A stretch of DNA of 64,000 nucleotides. Origin: Uloborus plumipes. Its lineage: Eukaryota > Arthropoda > Arachnida > Araneae > Uloboridae. The stretch covers positions 1-64,000 of the forward strand of contig JAXGGA010005829.1 in the NCBI GenBank assembly GCA_038373865.1, read 5' to 3'. How positions within the stretch are numbered: position 1 is the first letter of the stretch; every line of letters starts with the position of its first letter. Position numbers and translations under genes: made by a program. The notes under the pieces are model-generated. The model was not told the DNA's origin. It did not search any database and saw only the letters and a list, made by a program, of their open reading frames with translations. Positions 19,905 to 34,900 of the stretch are shown here, one piece after another.

Positions 19905-22900
19905 CTAAGCAGAAATAAAACACTTCAGAGCTAAAATTTAGCGCAAAATATGCAGTAATAGATATTTTAAAACAATAGATAATTTATCGGGGGGAAAAAA
20001 TTGCACACACATAAATAATTAGAAAAATTCAGAAGTTGAATTTGTTTCTGATTTGTTTCTTGTAATCAAAGGTTGCAGTTTAAAAACATTTTTAAAATGT
20101 TGACTTTTAGTTAAATGTCTTTTTGAAATGTTTTTTTTTCCCCTTTAGTATTTTCTATGCTCTATACTGCTGTGCTAAGCACAAAAGTGGTATCTGCACT
20201 TTTTAACAAAATTGAGTTATTGTCACCAGGTGGTTCTTCGTATTACATTTTACCTAAATACAATGTTTCATGGTCATTTGAGGATGGGAAATATTTAAAA
20301 AAAAATTCTGAAAATGTATCATCTGAATCAAATACATGGAGGCGCGCAAAACTTTAAAGAGTAATATCTTAGTTTGAGATCGTCTGCAGATACTGTCGGC
20401 CCCGCTTAAACGAATACTGTCGGTTTCAAGAAATTTTATTCGATTAAGTGGGGTATTTGATTAAGCGGGGAACATTTTTTCATCTTTCCATTTCACAACT
20501 TTTATCTCAAAACGTAATAATAACAAAGAATTAGCTATATAAAGGAAATAATGTTGTTGGTAAAAAGATTTTGAAATAAGCAAACAGCAAAATATTATAA
20601 TAATTGAGTATAAATATTGTACGGTCATATGAAAATCATAAGAAAGTAACCTATAACTTGTGTTACAAAAAATTTGTTTTTCTGCCGTTCACTTTTATTT
20701 TCTGAAATAGTCCACAGTAGTGGTTTGCTTGCCCAAGGTCTTGTAGGAGCACTTTTATTTTATTCGACATTTTTCTTAGCAAAATTTTTTGCAAAAGCTG
20801 ACAAATATTATTCGATTATCCGGGGAAATTATTCGATTAAGCGGGGATATTTAACATTGTGTCTATAAGGAAATGTTCGGTTCCGGACGGTTTTATTCGT
20901 TTAAGCAGGGTATTCGTTTATCCGTTACCCGATTAAGCGGGGACGACAGTACCACTTTTGCACTTAGCACGGCAATATAGTTGATTACCCTATTTTACTC
21001 TAAGTTATATCTTTTAGACTGTATTTCTGGGTTTTTTATTTACAACACTGAATACAATGCAATAAAGAATTCTAGCTTAGTGGAACACTTTAAAGGCTAT
21101 AATATAATACATACAGCAAGCATCACAAGTAAAGCAATCAATTATTCGAAATATTATGTATCAATGCAAAATAAATAGATAGATTTTAAAATCCAGATAA
21201 AGCATCCAGACTGTTGAAATAGCTTTAAGAAATCAAAAGAAAACGCATTTGTATTACCTCCTCCAGATAATTTCAATATTTCTTCAGACGTAACCATTGT
21301 AACTGTATCATCATCACATTTAAACCACTCATCTATAAATAAAAGAAAGCGTTTTCAAAGTAATGAAAGTTCTGAATGAAATCTCATTAAAACACAAACT
21401 CAGTTTTCATGCACATTCTTCTTCTAACACTGAAGGTTACGCAGACTAGATTAAATAAAATAAAACTAGATTCAGCAGAATACTATAGTAAAATAAATTG
21501 ATTTACCAGCTTTCCGTCTAATCCATGCAACATAATGTCCACTTGAGCTGGACCTTCCTTTGTGAGTTAGAACTGCATTCAATTCATAATACCCACTGTT
21601 ATTTGAGCCAATATCTAAAAAACAAATGAGAAAAAAGCAATAAGCAAACAAAAGAAAAAAAACTGAAAAAAAAGAAGGAAAAAAAAGTATTTAAAGCTTT
21701 GAAAGCATTAAATGCCTCGTGAAAAATTTTAAGCATCAAAATAATGTGTTTTACTGTAACAGGAAGGATACATATCAGCATGAAAGGTTTATACTATACT
21801 GTATAATTTGAAATAACATTTTCAACCAGAAAAAACCATTTGCAACATGACGTGAAACATTAGTAAGAGGGTAAAAATGGGTAGAATACAAGGTCAATGT
21901 TTTAACACTTGGCATGCAGGCAACATATTTTTACGGTTTTTGCATCTGTCAATAGAGCGTGGGTCACGTTAAAATGCATATTTAGTAAAAAAACACCCGC
22001 TACAAGCGTAATTTGGTGGCGAAGTATGCCTGCATGACAAGTGCTAAGACTAAAACCTTAAATTAATTATAAGGACATATACATAAGGAATAACATAATC
22101 AATAACTAAGTTGTTTCACTATAATAATTTCCAAATCAAAGACATAGCTTTTTTAATTTGAGAAAAAGAAAAAAGAAGGAAAACAATGCATTTACAAAAG
22201 TTCAAGATTTTGGCTATTGAGTGTTACACATTTTCTACCAATGTTAAGAATTCAAACTTCAGAAAATATTCAGTTTATCACGTCGGGAAATCTATATTGA
22301 TTTGCACAGACTTGACTATTTTATTTCTGAACATAGTTTAAAGAAGAAGCATTTCATAAAAAATGCTACAGTCATTCAGGGTTTATTTGAGCTAGTGCCG
22401 ATAACTTTGTGTCACTTCCTATTTTAAAAATATTCAACGTATTTTTAAATTATAAATCTTATTTTAGGACCTTGCCAGAATGCATCACAGGGACTTCATT
22501 CTTTTTAGTTCATTTATTTTTCTAAAATTTAAGACAAGATTACAAACTCATCGCGTTACACAAAGTATGCCACGAGGCTAGTAGAAGTAAGTAGTAAAAC
22601 AAAAATCTAAAAAAATCATTGAAAAAGTAAGGTTATTAATAAAGTCAGACAAAAATCTCAATAAAGGAGGCCAGAGTATGGATAGACTAGACAAACCTTC
22701 AGAATAGGTACAAAATTATCCAGACTGACTCAAAGATGCCATGAATGACTATTAATTAGACTGTTCTAAAATTGTATGGTGAAAAAAAAAAATTTGGAAT
22801 TTGAACTGGCATACCTTGCATTATTGTGACATTTGGCATAAATAACTATCTTGCAAAATTTTAAGCTATTTGAAGATTATTAAGTGACAGCTCAACATCA

Positions 22901-25900
22901 TTAAATATTTCAAAAACCTAATTTATTGAGTAATTATTTTTTTTCAAAAAGTTTTATAAAATTTACTCAATACAAAAGCATTTCTATCAATACTTTTCTT
23001 TTAACAATATGCAAAAATAACAATCTCAAATACATTTTTTGCTAAAATTACAAATTACTTTGAAAATTTTTTTTTAAAAACACCAATGTTGCTTATTTTT
23101 CGTAATGTTCCAATGTTTGAAAAATGATCCGATGTTACTCGTCATTAGTAAGTTGCAAATTGAAACCACTTGTTAATTTAATTGCTTGCTTAGCACAATC
23201 ATTTACTACCTTCAATGCAGACAGGCTCGTCATTTAGGGGGGGGGGTCAATTGCTTCCTCCCCCCGACTTTGAGAGCTCAATGTATTTACATTTAAGTGG
23301 GCATGGTTTTGTTGTTTTCTGGTGAAATTGTATTGTGTTTTTACCCTTTGCCCCCCCCCCCTGGAAAAACTTGAAATGATGGGCCTGAATGCAGACACTG
23401 GTCCTAGTCAAATTATAGACCCCAATGAAGATCAATGGCCTTCTTAAAACTATCTACTCCCTTGCTCCTTACCGCCTCTTCCAGTAAACTATTCCAAGTT
23501 CCCACTACTCTGCTAAAATAGTAATTTTTCCGAATTTCCAGGTCAGCCTGAGATTTAAACAGCTTATAACAATGACCCTTTGTCCTGCTTTCCGTGCAAA
23601 AATTTAACCCTATAACATCTTTCATTTTGATAAATTTAAACTACTGAACATGGGTGCAAGTTAGACCATGCTTCCAAGACGGAAAATATTTGAGAACCCC
23701 CCTCCCCCATGCATACCCAAGAAAATAAACAAAAAAAAAAACATATATTGTTCATTAAATTGTCTAAACTGGGGGGGGGGGGGGGGTTAATTTTACTTTT
23801 AGGCAGCAAGATCATAGTTGTAAGTATAGTAATCGAGAGGGGGGGGAGAGATTTGTCGAGACTTGAAAAAACCTATTTTTAGACGATGTTTAGTGATATT
23901 AGGATAAGGTGGGGCAATTTTTGACGACGTTAGAGGAGGAGGTACAGAAAATGAAATCCTAAAAACGAAATTGTAGGTCATATTTAATGAAGTTAAGGGA
24001 AGTGAATGGATGGGGTCGAAGAGAATCAACACTGACAAGGGAATTATGCCATTGCAGTTAGGGCCCGATTAAGATATCACTGGGCCCTAGGCCAAATACT
24101 TTTTTGTGGCCCTATTTACTGAGGCTTTACAATTTTAAGCATAGGATGAAACAAATTTAGGCATTAATTACGGCAATTTTAGCCCTTTGGGGGCCCCTAA
24201 ATTGTGGGGACCCTAGGCCACGGCCTAGTTGGCCTATTCAGTAATCAGGCCCTGATTGCAGTTCGTTTATTCAGAAAGAGAAAGAAAGGCTTCGATACAA
24301 ATAGTTTTGGATTGGAATAATGATTAAAATGTACTTTTAAGAAATCTGATCTTATGTTCCCTTCAGTTTTGTTTTCTTTGGAAGTAAATATTGAAGGAAT
24401 GAGATCGATTTTTTTCCGTCCCATAGTCCGTCTTAGCGATTTTGTCAAGACGGAAATCCGTCCTGAGACGGAAGGTCTTGCATCCATGCTACTGAATCAT
24501 GTCTCCCCTCTGGTTCTCCTTTGCTCAAGACTATACATGTTAAGCATTCTAAATCTGTAATCATAGTCTAAATTAGAAAATCCATTTACTAACCTTGTAG
24601 CCCTCCTTTGTACCCTTTGGTGTTAGTTTTAAAAACTCGAATCACTTTAAAAGTGCTTGCTTTTGATTCAATGTCCAATCTTGATGTTCAATTGAAGACT
24701 CAAATAACATACTTTGTTGTTCTCCTATTTTTGCTTTCTCTTCTTCATTTCTCTTATTACCTTTTCTTGTTTGTTGCTTTTCTTGCTAGTTTTTGAAATG
24801 TCAGTTTTGGCCTCCCATAAAATTTATCCATTTCCCTACTTGGTCCTGAAGGAACTTCCAATCTTCAGGTATTTTAGTGGTACATTCACTGTCTGCCTGC
24901 ATAAGAAATATCAAACATTTTTTCTTCATTTCTTCATTAAACCCCTTTTTGATTTGTCATTGCTTCTTGGATGCCCTCCTATGTTTAGTTTTATACATTT
25001 TTTGGCAAATTTTTCATAGATCACTTTTAGTTTGGTCACAACATTTGGTTTTGTGTTCTTTCTGACAATGTTAATTTCCTAATCTTTAAATCATGAAATA
25101 GTCGCCCCAGTGCTTTACCATTTGTTGGTAATTGGCTGTTATTATGTATATTAAGAACTGAAACAAGTTGTTCTATCAGTTATATTTCAGTGTGGATATG
25201 ATATTGTGAAAACTACTTTTGAATTCTGCATGCCACTTATTGTAAAATTAATATAAAGTCAATGTACTGTTATTTAACTATAGAAAATATTCATTAAAAT
25301 GAAACTTACTTCTGAAAAATTTAGAAAATTAAAACTAAATCAAAAATGAATATAATGTAAGCTTTAGTTTTTATATAAAATGCTGACATACAATTTTAAC
25401 TCTAGAGTTACAGTAAGTCAAGAACAAAATGACAGTGTACCGTTTACCTAAGATGGCGATTAAAAATTACAGTTTCAGAGTTGAAGTTAACAATAACTGA
25501 TAAAATTTAATGTAGAAAATATTCTGCTTCAAACTATATTATGCTTACAATGAACAAACTAATGAATAAACAATAAAAAATATTTTTTAAATATTTGTTG
25601 CATCATGCATATTTTGTACCGAAGATAGGGCGTAAAAATGATTTTGGGTGCTAATGAGAGGTCTGTTAATCTTAAAACATTTGGCTAAAATTTTTACCAC
25701 ACCTTTAGAATGTCATTTGGCACAACTTTAGAGGGTATGCACATTGATTTTTGAAAATTATTTTTTTTTGGGACAGTCTAATGACTATCTTAATTGTAAT
25801 TTAAAAATTTTTTTAACTCGACATTTTTTTGTGAAATCTTAAAAAGAGCCTGCACACATGAAATTTAAGTGCATTTACACCTAGTATTTTCAATCCTTTT

Positions 25901-28900
25901 GACATTGAATAAAATTCAAGTAATTATTCTAAAGTTAAAAAATAATATTGCAAACGCCAAAGGTCTATTAAATTCTTACCATCTTCAAAATGATACGGCA
26001 AACGTTTCATTTGTTTATCAATTTTTTGTGGTGGTTCCTGTGGAACCAATTTAGCCTGTAAAGATAAGATAAACAATTAATGCAAAAATTAAGATTTTTC
26101 CCTCTTCATAAAAATATATACTTGTGATCAAATGCAAAAGTAGGATACCAGAATACCAGATAGTTGAAAACACATCAGAAGTTAATAAAAACAAAACATC
26201 AAACAAGTATTTTCTCTCAGACTAAAAAAGGGGCAGGGTGCTTCCTGATAGAAGCGCACACCAGTTCAACAAATCAGGCACATTTTCAAAAGAATTTTGC
26301 AGTAGAACATGTTTTTTTATTTACAGATTTTGTATTCAATATCAATGTAAAACTGCAAGTATTTTTCAACATGGCAGTGTTCTTTTTTCTGATGCAATTT
26401 TAACGGACAGATGAAATGAGAAAGTTATGTTTTACAGCCAAGTTTGTATGATTTTTTTAACCTTTTCTGAAAGACTTACTTTTGTGCTTAAATGTTTAAT
26501 CCTTTATGCCAGTGGTTCTCAACCTTTTTTCAGCTACCGCCCACTTTAAGACTAAAAATTTTTTCAACGCCCCCTTTGCCTGAAGGGCGTGAAACGGAGA
26601 GGGGGGGGGGAGGAAATGCAGTTTTTTTGACCGGTTTAACTCTATAATTTTGCCCAAATAGATGATTGAAACTATGATAGATAGATATAGATGATTGACT
26701 ATGAGTAAAAAAACTTTTCAAGCATAAGATATTTTTCTAAAAAAGCAGTCAATGATTTTTCGCCAAAAAGCTGTGTCAAAGAATCAACCAAGTGCCCAGA
26801 ATAGTTCCATTAAATGAGTGACCCATTTTGAACGTAAATAAGAACAAAAAGGTTTGAAATAAAAATACGTTGTTTTCAACATTTTTTTTCCTTTGAAAAC
26901 CAATATACTTTGAAAAATGCACTGCGTTCAAGTAGTTCCCCGAAAAATCCAATCTCAAATCGTGTTGTTCTTATTTACTTGCAACTATGCAATACGCATC
27001 CCTCATTTATGGCAATAACAAAGCCTGACTTTCGATTTTTTGCAGTCGGGACAAAGACTTTGAAACTACCACCCGTACATATGTCATCCTTAAAGATTAT
27101 AAATAAAGTTTCAATTGGAGGGAAAAAATAAAAGAAGTAAATAGGAAAAAATGAAATAAACTGAAATTTACAAATTACAAGATAAGTTCAGTTCAGAGAA
27201 ATTCTTTTTGAGTATTTCATATCTTTGAAGGTTAGATAAAATGCAAAAAGTCCTAATGACGCAATTATAGTATGCCTTTGGAGACATCACTTGACGCAAT
27301 TTTAGGTAAGTTTTGGTAACATTAACAAGAGTGAAAAACTTCATGAAGTTTTTTCACAATTGAAAGTTATTTTAAGGCTAATTTTAGTCAAGTTAAAGGG
27401 TCAAAGCTCCTTCCGGTGTTCTCTGAAATTGAAGTCTTAAAAACTTGAATTCAAACTATTTCTGTTGAGGTTGAAGGAATGGCAAAGGTTCGGGAGTTTT
27501 CTGCAGAAATTTTTTCACATTGTACTCTGAAAAACGCAACTACAACACAAAAGGTCGGTCAAGTCTGGTGGCTCTCTTCTAGAAATTTTTAGAAACCGAC
27601 TTATTAAAAACGCAATTCTAGGCTCTTTTTGGTCATGATTGGGGAAAGAGTAAGCGGGTAGTTCGAGATTCCCTCCCGTAATCGTTTTGAAAAAAAAATC
27701 ATTAGGCTGTCTTTCAAAATTATGGTTTCCATAGCTCTTCAACAGAAATGTCTAAAATCAAAATTTTTATCTATATGTGGTTATGCTAGGGAAAAAGGTG
27801 GATGGTTCTGGATCTTTACCGTGGAAATTTTTTAAAAGTGAAGTTTCCAAAACGCAATTTTAAGCTATTTTTGGCTATAAAAGTTACGGGAGCAGAGATA
27901 AGTGCGGAAATTAGGACTCTTCCTTGAGCAATTTCTAAATGGACATCAATAAAACACAATTTTAAGGCTATTTTAGATAGTTACCCTACGAAAATGGAGA
28001 CCCACCTCTAAAAACTTTTTTGAAATTTAAGTGCTATTGGCAAATTTTGGCTGATTTGCTATTTGATGACGTTAGGAGAAGTATCAGGGTTCGGGAGATA
28101 ACCCCAGATTTTTTTTTTTTTTTTTTTAAAGCTATCCTTACCGATCTATGAGAAAAGGGTTTCCTATTGCCCCCGCCTAAAACATATTCTCTCAAACAAA
28201 TTTTAAAATATACCCACTGCCCCCTTACCGCCCAAAATATGTCCACCGCCCTCCTGCTGCCCAAAAGAGATTCACCGCCCCTCAACATTGTCTTACCGCC
28301 CACCGGGGGGCGGTATCGCCCCTGTTGAGAACCACTGCTTTATGCCATACGCCCTGAATTAATTCGCAAATTATTTTTTTGTCTTGTTTTTTGTTTTTTT
28401 TTTAGTTGAAAAACTTCTAATAACCTATGTACAGAGTATTAAATATTTTGACAATCACAAGAGCTTAGGCCCTAGAGCCGGTACTAGCCGCTGAGAAAAT
28501 TGTTTCTGATTGCTGAACCCATCTCTCGACCTCTCGGCAAGTTAGATAGAATGGTACTCTTCAGCATCATCAAGATTCCAGCCATATTGGACTCATAATA
28601 CTAAAATAATGTAAATGGTACTTCTGAGTGCCATCAAGGCATCAAAGGTTAAGAGGGCACATTGAGTGATGCAAACAGAGCAGGGTGCGTCAAAGTTGGA
28701 TTTAAAACAGCAAATGCTCTCCTAAAATGCACGGGAGAAACACTAAAGAACAGAATGGCAAAGAACTTTAGTCTCTGTCTAAGCTTTTGCCTGCTCTACA
28801 TAGATATCTGCAAGAAGACATTTTTCATTTTCTGTGAAAAACATAAATATTTACAAGTTATAATTTTTATACTACACTTTAAATGTATCTCAAGTGAAGT

Positions 28901-31900
28901 GCACGCACATTTATTTCTACATTTAAGACAGAAAGATTTAAAAGAACAACATTTTCTGTTCAAGAACAAAAAGGAAAAACTTTTGAAGGACGATATTTTT
29001 ATTGAATGCATCAAAAGCCAGAATGAATTCATTTCTGAAACATACATCCCCCCCCCCCTTTAACTTATACAGCTCTATTTTACTGTCTAAAGACAGGAGA
29101 AATGTTGGCTTTAGAAAATAGTATTTTCACTGTACTCTAACTTAATGAACAAATATGAACAAAATCTTGAAAATATGACATTTTTGATAAATATTGGTAT
29201 TTCCAATCTAAAATTAAAAAAATATTTTATTGAACATCATATAGTGGGATTTTTTTTTCTCTTTGAGAATTATCCATAAAAACATGCTTATATTTAGAAA
29301 TTGTTTTTGAAAAAACTATGTTGCTCCAAAAGAAATACTTGATTTCATGCTATTTTTGGGAGATGCTTTTTATTGAGATGAGAATAATTATCACAGCCAA
29401 AAGAAAATAAGATATACAGCAGGATTCCAGTCATATTGGACTTGTAATACTTGGATCAATGGATAACTGAATCCTAGCAACAATTTATAAGATTGAACCT
29501 CGTTTTTGACAACACAGTCTAGCATTGTTTGAGATCATGAGAGAAAAACAATTATAAAGCTATCCAAATATAATATCAATGAAAGTCTTTAGTATTTAAG
29601 AAATTAAAAAATATAAAGTTCAGTTAAACACCAAAGAAAGGAAGAAAAAAGGCCGTATTTAAGGGGAGGTTTTTTTTTTTAAACTGTCCAAAAAAATTTT
29701 AAACTGTTCAAAAATTACTCTTTATTATCCTTTTTGTGCTGAAAAAAGATTATTATTACTTTTAATTATTTTTTAAAATTTCAATTGAAAAATAAAATAA
29801 TTACTGAATAATTACACAAAAGACAGTGCTTGATATGAAGTATTTATTTTTATTATTCTGAATGGGACTATAATCTCTTACAAAACAATACAGCGTTTTC
29901 CTTCAAATTTTAAACACCTGACCGTAACGAATATACATCAATATTCTTCAAATATGAAAATGCTGAACTGTATACATAGCCTATTTTATCGATGCTAAAA
30001 AATATCTCAATTTAAGATATGTATTACTTCAAATTTACGTACACACATCAATCCTTTTTGAGTTACTAAAAATACATCTAATTTTTAACATGGGTGAAAT
30101 TTTGTTATGTACATGTTAGATTTTTTATTCCTCATTTAATACATTCGTCATCTTTCACATTTGCTCATGTGAATACCCTTAAAGCAGCACATTCTCGGTA
30201 AAAGAACCTATTTTAACAAAAAATGACAGAATATAAGAATGACATAAAATTTTATTGATCATATTGAACTCACACTGTTTGATAAAATCCTCCCCGAAAT
30301 AAAAGACTGGTTACGGCCCAGCTACAACTATGCAGAAATGCAATTTTGCCAGATTTTTGGAGAAGCTAATTTTGTGTGCTTTCGTCTGATCTGCAGATAT
30401 TCATTATAGTACTTGTTTTGTTTCGTTTTTTTTTTTTCGAAAAAAAAAATTATGTTGCAATAAAGTATTAGAAGGAAATCCAGGATTTTTTCTCTCGCAA
30501 TAGTTCTTTTTTTAGATAAACTAACTGGGTCTGTTTTTGAAGACACTGAATTTCACCCAATTTAGTTTAAAGAAAAAAAAAAGTACTAAGAATAGAGTAC
30601 GGAACTTCCACTTTTGTGATCAAAAATTCTTTTTCTGAAGAGACTAAAGATGGGAACAGTCAGTAAACCTCCACGAATTTGGGGGGAAATATCTTTTCCC
30701 TAGAGTAATTTACTAGTTCTGATCGCGAAAAATTGAGAATTTTGAAATTTCTTGCACAAAACAATATTTTCATAAATTATACTTATATTGCACAATGCTT
30801 TTTTTACTTCATTAAAAACTACAGCGGTTGACAAAATTAGACTCAAAAATTTTTGATTTCTTTTTATTATAACTTAACTCAAAGTATTTTTTTTCACTAA
30901 CATAAAGATGAATAGTTGACAATATAGTTCCAAAAGTAGTACAACTAGTCAATTAAAAATTAATGAGATTAGAATCTTGCAAATTTAATATTTATCATTA
31001 TGTAAAAATTGGACAAAAGTATAAACTCAAAGGTAAAAATTCCAGGATTATGTCAAAATTTTGTTCAAATACATAAGTTTAAAGCAACAGAATGAATTAA
31101 TGTTTCCGTTAGTGATTGCTAAATATTTTGTTTTTTAAAATCAAAGAGGAACATTAAAATGCATTACTGTACAAAATTATACACTCAAAAACGTGTTCAT
31201 TCTTTTAGTCATAACTTAACTCAGTTTAATTTTTCTCCGTTAAAATTAAAATTAATAACTGACTAAATAGTCCTAAATTCAATATAATTCAGAAATTTAA
31301 TTTTAACAATTATTTTTAAAAATGCTGAACTTTAATATCTTATCATCACATGACACCTGGAGAAACATATCAACTCAAAGGTAGCAAACTCTGAATTTTG
31401 GTAAAATTTTATTCGTATACTTAATCATTTAATATCCAAAAATGAATTAATGTTGAATTACAGGATTACAAAATTTAAACTCATAACACTGCATTAAAAA
31501 ATTACAACCTCACAAAATGTTTCTTTTCTTTCAAGAGTAATTAAATTGCAATTACTTCAGTAAAACAATAACATAGATTTAGGAAAATGTAATTTTACTA
31601 TTTGCATGGGTAAATTGAAAAGAAAATTAATGAATATATGATAAGATTAAAAAATTATCATTAAATGAAATAAAGCTATTGGTAAAAGCTAAAATTTATC
31701 AAAAACGACTTGGTCATCAGTTTTCTGAACTACCTCAAATTTTTTAAATTACCGTATTTTTCGCCGTATAAGACACACTTTTTCTCCCCAAAATCGGGGA
31801 GGAAAAAGTGCCTGCGTCTTATACGCAGGCACTTTTTATTCTGTTTTTCTAGATTTGCCTCCTTTAAAATTGGGTGTGTCTTATATGCCGGTGTGTCTTA

Positions 31901-34900
31901 TACGGCGAAAAATACGGTATATTATTTGTTTTAATAAATTTATGAGTTATACGGAATTTAAAACTATTTAGTCGGTTATTCATCTTCACTTCAAGAAAAA
32001 AAATAATTAAGGAAAATAAACTGGGTAAAATTATGATTAAAGTGATGAAAATTTTTTTGAGTATAACATGTAACAAACTTTTTATAGAATAAAAAAATAA
32101 ATAAATTAATTAAAAAAAAACAAAGAAAACAATTTCCTGTTTAAGATCACACAATTTCACACCCCACTTGAAATTAACTGCCAAAAGATTATTTGAGTAA
32201 CAGCTAGAAAATAGAAATACTTTTTTACTAGCAAAAATTCTACGCATATTTCTAAGAAAAATATAGAATGCATATGTTAGCACTAAGCACTTTTCCAAGT
32301 TATGTAACATAAAATATGATAAATTAATAACATATTAATTCATGATTTATAATTTTTTATGATAGGTGGTTTTTCACGAAATTTCAGAGAACTATTGGGA
32401 AGATTTCTGCACATTCTGGGAATAAATAAATGATGTACAAATGAAAGAAATTATGGATTCTATATTTCAATTTCAGGGTGTTTGACACAATATGAAGCCC
32501 TAACATCACACCGAAGCATGCATTAGAAAACATGAATATAAATTATTCAAACCTTTTGTGCTTCTTCAACTTTTTTATCTTCTATTTCTTTGAACTTTGC
32601 TCGCATAGGCGTAAGTTTTGCTTGGAGTTCTTCACTACACAATTCAAAAACATCTAGGTCTAATGAAAATTTAACATCCTGAAAAGTTAAAAATTATGAA
32701 ATAATAATCAGTAATAATAAAGCAGTCATGGATGTAAACCAAATAACTACTAATTAAACACTATTACTAAATTGTAAAATAAATATTTCAACTGTTCTTA
32801 AAATAATACATTAAAAAGTAAGTAATATTTGTGTACCAGCGTTTTCACTCTCATTCAAAAAAAAGAAAAAAAAATGAACATTTCAAGGATTTTCAAAGAT
32901 TTTTTAAGGTAATTCAAAGACCACAAATCTACATGTTTTACACATGAAAAAGTACATGATCAATTTTTCAAAGAGTAAAATTACGTATAAAATGAAAGCA
33001 GATGAGTTTTGGAGACTGATGGAATCAGATTTCGAAACGCCAAAAAAAAAAAAAAAAAATTCATGGCACGAAATGAGAAACGTATAATCATTATTTACAT
33101 AATACATAAAAGTTGGTAACTATGAAAAGGGTTCATCACTAATTTTCGGGGACTTTTCAAGAATTTATAAAAAAAATCAAGTACTTATAATACTTTTAAA
33201 GGAACAATTGGAAAATCAAGTACTTTTCCAAGGTCCCTAGTTGTCAAAATAAAATTCCAGGACTTTTTAAGATTGTGGGAACCCTGTGTACTGTGCACAT
33301 AATTTAAAAGCTTTCGTGAAAATATTCTCAACCTATGATGTCACAATTTATCACTTCTTATATATATTTTTCTGTCCAAAGTAACACACAAAATCTGGAT
33401 CCTACTGCATTTTTAACACAGCAACAATATGACCCTAAATCCCAGACAGTTTTTCATAAGAAGACAACTTGTTTTTAGTGAAAAACGAGAATGCCAAATA
33501 CATTTGACTCTTGTTATCTCGAAGGACCAAAAAAAATATTTGCAATAACCGAAGTTTGAGATACCAAAAATTTAAAATCATTTCTTTAATATGACACTCA
33601 CAGTGGTTATTAGAAAAACACACTCACAAATGAATGGAAAAGAACAAAAACTTCTTATCCAGAAGCACAAAGATAAGATTCTAATTATGAAACAAAAAAC
33701 TCATTAAAATATATCACTAAAGTTGGCACTTTCTTTAACAGATGAGCATTCAACTGCTTTGCTATCAGCTGAACTTTTGGCATGCTGTTGCACGCACACT
33801 GGGCAGAAATATACTGTTTTGAACTTGCTACAAACTTATAAGAGGGAATATATATAAATATGTATATGTGCACACAATAAACTCCCAATTGTTCGTGGAA
33901 TACAGTGGCACGGTAACTGGGGATAAGAGAATATCGCTGATAATCGGAAAAATAGGTAAAAGCGATACTATTGCATACGATAGCTAAAAAATTCAATAAT
34001 ACTTATACATACATTTAAATTATAGCTAAAAATGATAGCATTTAATGTAAGTAATGTCTTTCAAAACAAATAACACACTCATGCATTAAAATAAAATAAT
34101 AACTTTGATGTGCTCTACAAAACACATACCTTAAATTTTATAGCCCTCAGCACATAATTTTAAATTTTTACAGAAAAAGTCGGTTGGTTGTTTTTGCTTT
34201 TCATTTAAAATCACTATTACTTCTTATTTAGTGATTGAAGTTTTTCAACAGTAGTATCTTGTCACAAAGCAACATTTATTCCTGTTCCAAATATTTAATA
34301 AGACCCAGGCTGTCATTTAGGGGGGCAGGGGGGGTCAATTGCCCCCCGACTTTGAGAAATCAATGTATTTATATATGAGTGGGCGTGGTTTTTTATGTTT
34401 TCCGATGAAATTGCATTGTGTTTGAACCCTTTGCCCCCCCTCCCCCCGGAAAAGCTTGAAATGATAAGACCTTCAAAAAAGAGTGAGAGCTGCTTTACCG
34501 CTGATTTTAAAATGGGTGCGTTTTTCTGCAATCCGTAAATCACTGTAAAAAAAAAAAGAAAAATGTGAAAGACCACGAACAATCAGGAGTTTACTATAAT
34601 TAGTGCTGCATTGATACGAATAAATAAATTTTTGAAAAGCTTAAAATGATACATACTTTTAGGACTTTAGCATTTATAGATTCTTTCTCTTTATAATAAA
34701 ATCTAACAAATTGAATTGTTAAGTAAGCTGGTAACCTGCTAATTTTGCTCTGAAAAAAAAGTAGTACATTACTAAAATATAAAAACTACTAATGCACAAA
34801 TATGTATGGCATTTGAGGAAAAGGGATGAATAATAGCAACATTTTTGAAAAATACTGTAGTTTTAATTTGAGGATATATTAGATTATTCTAACAAACATA

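Larger units (their letters stand above)
23413..24640 (-). pseudogene. 3' end of a non-LTR retrotransposon (LINE) ORF2, split
   Basis: Minus-strand fragments read R-V-Q-R-R-A-T-R-L-V-N-G-F and Y-S-L-E-Q-R-R-T-R-G-D-M-I (about 24620-24500), then Q-A-D-L-E-I-R-K-N-Y-Y-F-S-R-V-V and W-N-S-L-L-E-E-A-V (23560-23440) with a stop at 23413. These are the conserved C-terminal blocks after the reverse transcriptase of CR1/RTE/Jockey-type LINEs. The frame is cut by the insertion at 23649-24488. Confidence 0.78.

Noticed and set aside
24714..25065. Two overlapping F/L-rich plus frames resembling membrane proteins
   Set aside because: Hydrophobicity comes from T-rich DNA. The minus strand carries the transposon-like coding remnant instead.
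28662..29063. 133-codon open frame on plus
   Set aside because: Within USP14 intron 13. F/L/K/I-rich composition as expected from AT-rich DNA, no domain, overlaps a similar frame on the other strand.
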